Below, one piece after another: positions 60,175-64,000 of a DNA stretch of 64,000 nucleotides (the first letter of the stretch is position 1; each line of letters opens with the position of its first letter). The DNA is from an uncultured bacterium. GTDB taxonomy: Bacteria > Elusimicrobiota > Elusimicrobia > Elusimicrobiales > Elusimicrobiaceae. The position numbers and the translations under genes were made by a program. Below the pieces are notes generated by a model, which was not told the DNA's origin, searched no databases, and saw only the letters and a list, made by a program, of their open reading frames with translations. The DNA is taken from NCBI GenBank assembly GCA_949294095.1, contig CASFFZ010000002.1, forward strand, positions 26,906-90,905, written 5' to 3'.

Positions 60175-60217
60175 AAAAAAACCGCCCTTGCAGGCGGTTA
60201 AAATCTGGTTCCGGGAC
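60175..60217 (-). repeat. 43-bp direct repeat, first copy (end of tRNA-Gln plus terminator)
   Basis: This copy is the genuine 3' end of tRNA-Gln with its terminator (stem ACCGCC at 60181-60186 and GGCGGT at 60193-60198, T run on the minus strand). It is repeated exactly at 59986-60028. Confidence 0.95.
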
Positions 60218-60279
60218 TAGGACTCGAACCTAGAATTAATGCTCCAGAGGCATCCGTGTTACCATTACACCATCCCGGA
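60206..60279 (-). tRNA. tRNA-Gln (CTG)
   Basis: A minus-strand cloverleaf with acceptor stem TCCGGGA/TCCCGGA, anticodon stem GATGC/GCATT around CTCTGGA (anticodon CTG), T arm CTAGG-TTCGAGT-CCTAG, discriminator A and an encoded CCA. It is the only one of the five tRNAs here with CCA in the DNA. Confidence 0.92.
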
Positions 60280-60366
60280 TCAACATAAATATTTTAGCAC
60301 ATTTTGGGAAAAAGAGAAAATTTTTCGTTTTTCGCTCTCTTTTTCCCGTCCGAGGTTTTAATTTGT

Positions 60367-60372
60367 TATAAT
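60367..60372 (+). promoter_or_regulatory. -10 box of the CAT-anticodon tRNA
   Basis: A perfect TATAAT stands 13 bases before the mature 5' end of the tRNA. The -35 region is T-rich with no clear hexamer. Confidence 0.65.
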
Positions 60373-60385
60373 AAAAAAAGATTTA

Positions 60386-60459
60386 GCGCCTATAGCTCAA
60401 TCGGTTAGAGCAACCGACTCATAATCGGTGGGTTCCAGGTTCAAGTCCTGGTGGGCGCA
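60386..60459 (+). tRNA. tRNA with CAT anticodon (elongator Met or Ile2)
   Basis: A cloverleaf with acceptor stem GCGCCTA/TGGGCGC, anticodon stem ACCGA/TCGGT around CTCATAA (anticodon CAT) and T arm CCAGG-TTCAAGT-CCTGG. The acceptor stem pairs fully at its end, which excludes the usual initiator tRNA mismatch. Elongator Met and lysidine-modified Ile2 cannot be separated by eye. CCA is not encoded. Confidence 0.9.
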
Positions 60460-60464
60460 GTTTT

Positions 60465-60491
60465 AAACCCGCGTGTAAGCGCGGGTTTTTT
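60465..60491 (+). terminator. Terminator after the CAT tRNA
   Basis: ACCCGCG and CGCGGGT with a 6-base loop, then seven T residues. Confidence 0.85.
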
Positions 60492-60500
60492 TGCGCCCAA

Positions 60501-60592
60501 GCGCACCAACTGCTTGGTGCGCGGCCGAACTTGAAGGGCGGAGCGATGTTTTGCTTTGTGCTTGCGCAAGGGCAAAACCGCGAGCCGGGCCG
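60501..60592 (+). repeat. tRNA-proximal structured repeat, copy B
   Basis: It lies 3' of the CAT tRNA and its terminator. The first hairpin is GCGCACCAA, loop CTGC, TTGGTGCGC (60501-60522). A 25-base linker follows, then GTTTTGC (60548-60554) pairing with GCAAAAC (60572-60578) and the tail CCGCGAGCCGGGCCG. It shares loop, linker length and tail with copy A but the stems differ by paired changes. Confidence 0.7.
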
Positions 60593-60656
60593 CTCTTCGG
60601 CTGTTTTCGGGTGAGGAAGTTCCTGATTTTCCGTTTGGAAAGGCGCGCAAAATTGC

Positions 60657-60662
60657 TACAAT
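60657..60662 (+). promoter_or_regulatory. -10 box of the tRNA-Pro operon
   Basis: TTGCTACAAT places TACAAT at 60657-60662, nine bases before the mature tRNA. The same extended word is seen before msrC and lysS. Confidence 0.65.
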
Positions 60663-60671
60663 ATACACATT

Positions 60672-60744
60672 CGGGGCATGGCTCAAGTGGTAGAGCGCCC
60701 GCTTTGGGAGCGGGAGGTTCCCGGTTCAAGTCCGGGTGCCCCGA
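60672..60744 (+). tRNA. tRNA-Pro (TGG)
   Basis: A cloverleaf with acceptor stem CGGGGCA/TGCCCCG, anticodon stem CCCGC/GCGGG around TTTGGGA (anticodon TGG) and T arm CCCGG-TTCAAGT-CCGGG. CCA is not encoded. No terminator follows before the next protein gene, whose ATG is 13 bases away. Confidence 0.95.
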
Positions 60745-60757
60745 TAAGGTTTTTGCT

Positions 60758-61717
60758 ATGGCCCAGCATACGTCTTGGCAGTCGCCCGTTTTAAATGCTT
60801 TTCATACGCCTGCGGATGTGGAACGGGAATCGTTCTCGGGCGGTATCCGCACGGAACTTTCTGCCCCTATTCAAACGGCTTTCCCTTTTTCTTCGCTGGT
60901 GTTTTCGGTCAATTATACGGCCCCCAAAGACAGCTTTATTTTATTGGAAACCCAAGTGTCGGAAGAGGGCAAATGGAGCGATTTTTTTAAGCTGGGGCTT
61001 TTTTCACAAGGGATTAAAAAAAGTTTCCCGCCGCAAGAGAGTGCTTTCGGCCGCGTGGAAACGGATGAATTGGTGCTTGCCCGCCCGGCGCAGGCGTACC
61101 GCTACCGGATTCAATTTTGCGGGGAGGCCAAGCTGACGCTTCTGGCGGCTGCGGCGGTGCGAAGTCCTTTTGAGTATGAAGAAAATAAAGCGGCCCGATT
61201 GCCTGCCGGCCATTTTCAAAAAGAAATTGCGCCTATTTCCCAGATGGAATTAAACCACCCCGACCGGCGGCGGGTGTGCAGCCCGGTTTCGCTTTGTATG
61301 GCGCTAAATGCGCTGGGCGTGCCGGCCCAAGTGGAAGACGTTATGCAGGGTGTGTTTGACGCGTCCGCCAACATTTACGGGAACTGGGTGTTTAATACGG
61401 CCTATGCCGGATCCCGCGGCGTGCAGGCCTATGTGCGCCGTTTCGGGGCGCTTTCGGAACTGAAAGATTTTGTAACGCCCGACTCGCTGGTGTTGGCCAG
61501 TATCGCTTACGAGCGAGGGGAACTGACCGGCGCGGCGATGGAACGCACGGCGGGACATTTGGTAGTGGTGTGCGGGTGGGAAAACGGCGCCGTATGCGTA
61601 GCCGATCCGGCCGCGCTTAAAAAGCAAACCGTTTTGCGCGCGTATAACGCGCGGGAATTTGCAAATGCGTGGCTCCGCCATAAACGGGGAGCCGCTTATA
61701 TAGTGAGGAAAAAATGA
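60758..61717 (+). CDS. C39-family (papain-like) cysteine peptidase
   Basis: The 319-residue protein has a beta-rich N-terminal half without a signal peptide and a C-terminal C39-type domain. The triad is visible as Cys174 in RRVCSPVSLCMALNALG, His267 in TAGHLVVVCGWENG and Asp283 in VCVADPAA. Such domains cleave peptides, often at double-glycine sites or in peptidoglycan-linked peptides. The ATG at 60758 follows tRNA-Pro by 13 bases with AAGG as ribosome site, so the gene probably shares the tRNA transcript. It overlaps the next gene by four bases. Confidence 0.8.
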   Translation: MAQHTSWQSPVLNAFHTPADVERESFSGGIRTELSAPIQTAFPFSSLVFSVNYTAPKDSFILLETQVSEEGKWSDFFKLGLFSQGIKKSFPPQESAFGRVETDELVLARPAQAYRYRIQFCGEAKLTLLAAAAVRSPFEYEENKAARLPAGHFQKEIAPISQMELNHPDRRRVCSPVSLCMALNALGVPAQVEDVMQGVFDASANIYGNWVFNTAYAGSRGVQAYVRRFGALSELKDFVTPDSLVLASIAYERGELTGAAMERTAGHLVVVCGWENGAVCVADPAALKKQTVLRAYNAREFANAWLRHKRGAAYIVRKK

Positions 61718-63447
61718 AAAAAAGTTGGCTGATGCTTTGCCTGGCCGGGCTGCTTTGTGCGGCGTGTGCCCAGCAGGAGATGAAAGATTCCTTAATTGTG
61801 GCCCATAAAGGGGAAATGGAATCGTTGGATCCGGTTTATTCGTATGACGGGGTAACCCACGGGTTGCTTATTAACGTATATGATACGTTGCTTAAATTTA
61901 AAGGCAGTTCTTTAACGGAGCTGGAGCCTTCTCTTTCCACGCAGGTTCCCACCAAAGAAAACGGATTGATTTCCGCCGACGGCCTGACGTATACTTTTCC
62001 CATTCGCAAAGGCGTTAAATTCCACGACGGAACGGAACTTACCGCGGAAGACGTTCGCTACTCGCTGCTGCGCTTTCTGCTTTCGGACGTATCGGGCGGC
62101 CCTTCCAGCCTGCTGCTAGAGCCGATTTTAGGGGTTTCCTCCACGCGCGATGCGGACGGAAACATTATCGTAAATTTCCAAGACGCGGCCGACGCCGTGC
62201 GCGTAGAAGGGGATAACGTGGTGGTTACCCTCAAGCGTCCGTTTGCGCCGTTTTTGTCTATCGTGGCGCGGTGGAGCTATGTGGTAAGCAAAAAGTGGGC
62301 CGCCCAGCGCGGCGCGTGGGACGGCACCGAGGAAACGTGGAAACAGTTTAACAATTTTTCCAAAGATTCTTCTCCTTTTTTCTCGCAGGCCAACGGAACG
62401 GGCCCCTTCCGGGTGGCGCGGTGGGATATTGCCGCCAAACGCCTGACGCTGGCCGCCAACGAAGCCTATTTTGCGGGCGCGCCGCGGCTGAAAACCATTC
62501 ATATGATGACGGTGGACGAACCTTCCACCCTGCGCCTGATGCTGGAATCGGGCGATGCGGACGTGGCGGAAATTTCCACCAAGTTTGCGGCCCAATTAAA
62601 AGGAAATCCGGATATTACCGTATACGACAATCTGCCCCGCCTGCGCACCGACCCGGTGATTTTCTTTACGCTGGATATCAATATGCAGGCCAACCCGGAC
62701 GTCGGTTCCGGCCAGTTGGACGGGCAGGGCATTCCTTCCAATTTCTTTGCCGACAAAGACCTGCGCAAAGGGTTTGAATACGCGTTTGATTACGACGCGT
62801 TTTTGGAACAGTCTATGGAAGGCCGCGGCGAGCGGGCCATCGGCCCGGCCCCGGCGGGATTGGTGCACTATGATGACGGGTTTAAACGCTACCATTTTGA
62901 TTTGGAAAAAGCCAAAGAGCATTTTCAAAAAGCCTGGAACGGGCAAGTGTGGGAAAAAGGTTTCAAATTTACCATTACCTACAACACCAGCGGCGATATG
63001 CGCCAAATCGCCAGCGAAATTTTAAAACGCAATGTGGAAAGTTTAAACCCCAAATTCCAGATTGATTTGCGCGGCGTGACGTGGCCCGCCTTTTTGGAAA
63101 AAACCGCCAAGCGCCAAATGCCCATGTGGGCCCGCGGCTGGGTGGCCGATTATGCTGACGCCCATAATTTTTATTTCCCATTCATTCACAGCCAAGGCCG
63201 CTATGCGCTGTCGCAGGGATATAAAAACCCGCTGGCCGACCGCTTGATTGAAAAAGCCGTCGCGGAGACCGATTTTTCCAAACGCAACTTGCTCTACCGC
63301 CAGGTGCATAATTTTATGTATGAAGACGCCATGCAAATCTATACCGTGCACCCCACCGGCCTGTGGGCGATGCGTTCCAACGTAAAGAATTTTGTGGACA
63401 ACCCGGTCTATATGGGCATTTATTTTTACCCGATGTATAAAGAATAA
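61714..63447 (+). CDS. Peptide ABC transporter substrate-binding lipoprotein (SBP family 5)
   Basis: The 577-residue protein has a lipoprotein signal (MKKSWLMLCLAGLLCAAC, lipid at Cys18). It carries the OppA/DppA fold: KGEMESLDPVYSYDGVTHGL, LTYTFPIRKGVKFHDGTELT and FEYAFDYDAFLEQSM. It would capture oligopeptides in the periplasm for an ABC permease that is not in this window. Coupling by ATGA to the C39 peptidase gene suggests that peptide cutting and peptide capture are linked. Confidence 0.92.
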   Translation: MKKSWLMLCLAGLLCAACAQQEMKDSLIVAHKGEMESLDPVYSYDGVTHGLLINVYDTLLKFKGSSLTELEPSLSTQVPTKENGLISADGLTYTFPIRKGVKFHDGTELTAEDVRYSLLRFLLSDVSGGPSSLLLEPILGVSSTRDADGNIIVNFQDAADAVRVEGDNVVVTLKRPFAPFLSIVARWSYVVSKKWAAQRGAWDGTEETWKQFNNFSKDSSPFFSQANGTGPFRVARWDIAAKRLTLAANEAYFAGAPRLKTIHMMTVDEPSTLRLMLESGDADVAEISTKFAAQLKGNPDITVYDNLPRLRTDPVIFFTLDINMQANPDVGSGQLDGQGIPSNFFADKDLRKGFEYAFDYDAFLEQSMEGRGERAIGPAPAGLVHYDDGFKRYHFDLEKAKEHFQKAWNGQVWEKGFKFTITYNTSGDMRQIASEILKRNVESLNPKFQIDLRGVTWPAFLEKTAKRQMPMWARGWVADYADAHNFYFPFIHSQGRYALSQGYKNPLADRLIEKAVAETDFSKRNLLYRQVHNFMYEDAMQIYTVHPTGLWAMRSNVKNFVDNPVYMGIYFYPMYKE

Positions 63448-63553
63448 AATTGTATTGCAATTGCAGTAAATGAAGTTTATACTATTAGAAGAACTTTTTA
63501 GACAATCTGATTCTCTTGAAAAAATGCGCTAATGCGTGACAGAAGGAGCGTGC

Positions 63554-64000
63554 ATGAAACTGAAACGGAAGAAAAAAGCGTTTACACTTACTGAACTGTT
63601 GGTGGTCGTGATTGTGATAGGGGTTTTGTCGGCGGTAGTGCTGCCAAAGTTCAGCAAAGTGATTGAGACGCGCAAAACCACAGAAGCCGAAGAAATCATG
63701 GCGGCCGTGCGAACGGAGCAGGAAAAACGCTGTGCCTTGGATAAAGATTATCTGGCGGATCTATCCAAATTATCGGATATCATTCCTTCTACCAATACCA
63801 AAAACTTTGTATACAGCACCAATGAAGCCGGTACGGGTATAGAAGCGCAAAGCAAAGGGAAATACGGCTATACGCTTAAAATGCCGTCGTATAAAGACGG
63901 GCGTTTGTGCTGCGAAAATGAAGAAGAATGCCTGAAATTAAATAAAGATTATCCGCTTTGTTCGGATCTGATTGCCCGGGCGGATTATCAAAGCGGCGCA
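63554..64000 (+). CDS. Type IV pilin-like protein (3' end outside window)
   Basis: The frame opens at the ATG at 63554 behind AGAAGGAG and stays open for 149 codons to the window edge, so the end is missing. MKLKRKKKA|FTLTELLVVVIVIGVL is a prepilin signal with a nine-residue leader, Ala instead of Gly at the cleavage site, and Glu5. The later part has LCCENEEECLKL and YPLCSDL cysteines. It differs from the other five pilins in the window and may be a different subfamily. Confidence 0.88.
   Translation, partial: MKLKRKKKAFTLTELLVVVIVIGVLSAVVLPKFSKVIETRKTTEAEEIMAAVRTEQEKRCALDKDYLADLSKLSDIIPSTNTKNFVYSTNEAGTGIEAQSKGKYGYTLKMPSYKDGRLCCENEEECLKLNKDYPLCSDLIARADYQSGA

Noticed and set aside
59986..60217. 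Attachment sites of a prophage or genomic island
   Set aside because: The repeats look like attachment sites but only about 146 bases lie between them and no integrase gene is present in the window.
59999..60220. Small protein gene in the tRNA-Gln downstream region
   Set aside because: The open frame starts and ends inside the two 43-bp repeats and runs across a terminator; no ribosome site is present. The structured-repeat reading explains the sequence better.
60386..60459. Initiator tRNA-fMet
   Set aside because: The first acceptor pair is a normal G-C and the anticodon stem lacks the three G-C pairs of initiator tRNAs.
60491..60757. N-terminal extension of the C39 peptidase through tRNA-Pro
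   Set aside because: The extension would translate repeat B and the whole tRNA gene; the ATG at 60758 is after the tRNA and has its own ribosome site.
1..64000. CRISPR array, insertion sequence or rRNA operon
   Set aside because: I found no regularly spaced repeats, transposase-like frames or rRNA segments on either strand.

Overview
The window reads as chromosomal DNA from a Gram-negative anaerobe of the Elusimicrobiota type (an Elusimicrobium relative). This placement is an inference. It rests on six scattered genes with a type IV prepilin N-terminus, lipid A and Lol lipoprotein-export genes, ferredoxin-linked 2-oxoacid oxidation with an Nfn-type transhydrogenase, GatCAB-type amidotransferase genes, and many secreted proteins with no clear family. 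About 60 protein genes and five tRNA genes fill the window. I see no phage, insertion sequence or CRISPR array.

Layout. 1-1017: two half-size chromate transporter subunits. 1162-2751: a secreted trypsin-like protein that has lost its catalytic residues, and a YgjP-type metallopeptidase. 2815-12653: a long + strand run with the glycine cleavage system (gcvT, gcvH, gcvPA, gcvPB), a lipoate ligase, a membrane metalloprotease, an AsmA-like protein, pyrE and an RlmI-like methyltransferase. 12771-16900: a secreted protein, tRNA-Phe, free methionine sulfoxide reductase and a four-subunit 2-oxoacid:ferredoxin oxidoreductase whose 3' end and terminator are duplicated in tandem. 17167-24499: an exported receiver-like protein, an MFS transporter, a pilin, trmL, glycogen phosphorylase and a DUF1646-type transporter. 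24618-33482: tRNA-Glu, two pilins, ychF, an RlmD-like methyltransferase, a PcrA-type helicase, a dispanin-like protein, gatC-gatA and a Nudix hydrolase. 33635-38998 (- strand): a peptide transporter, a zinc-ribbon protein, a short Rel, lpxB and a Gfo/Idh/MocA oxidoreductase. 39113-44197: ndk, two degenerate enzymes, a YtxH protein and the NfnAB pair. 44256-55438: a 1242-residue secreted protein, PIN-PhoH, a GH57 glucan enzyme, two Sel1-repeat proteins and LolD/LolC. 55554-64000: two pilins, lysS, an ankyrin protein, a secreted protein, three tRNAs with two copies of a structured repeat, a C39 peptidase, a peptide-binding lipoprotein and a last pilin cut by the window edge.

How the genes fit together. 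Peptide uptake (POT transporter, oligopeptide-binding lipoprotein), glycine cleavage and oxidative decarboxylation of 2-oxoacids to reduced ferredoxin, with Nfn balancing NADH and NADPH, suggest amino-acid fermentation. Glycogen phosphorylase and the GH57 enzyme suggest storage-glucan turnover.

The observations most worth a second look are: (1) two diverged copies of a structured element beside tRNA genes, whose first hairpin keeps its loop while three stem pairs change in a compensating way; (2) two pilin classes, one with a shared TTGACTCG-poly(T) upstream box, no Shine-Dalgarno and a long prepilin leader; (3) a repeated arrangement in which the -10 box lies only 6-8 bases before the ATG, implying leaderless mRNAs; (4) several proteins that keep a fold but lack catalytic residues.
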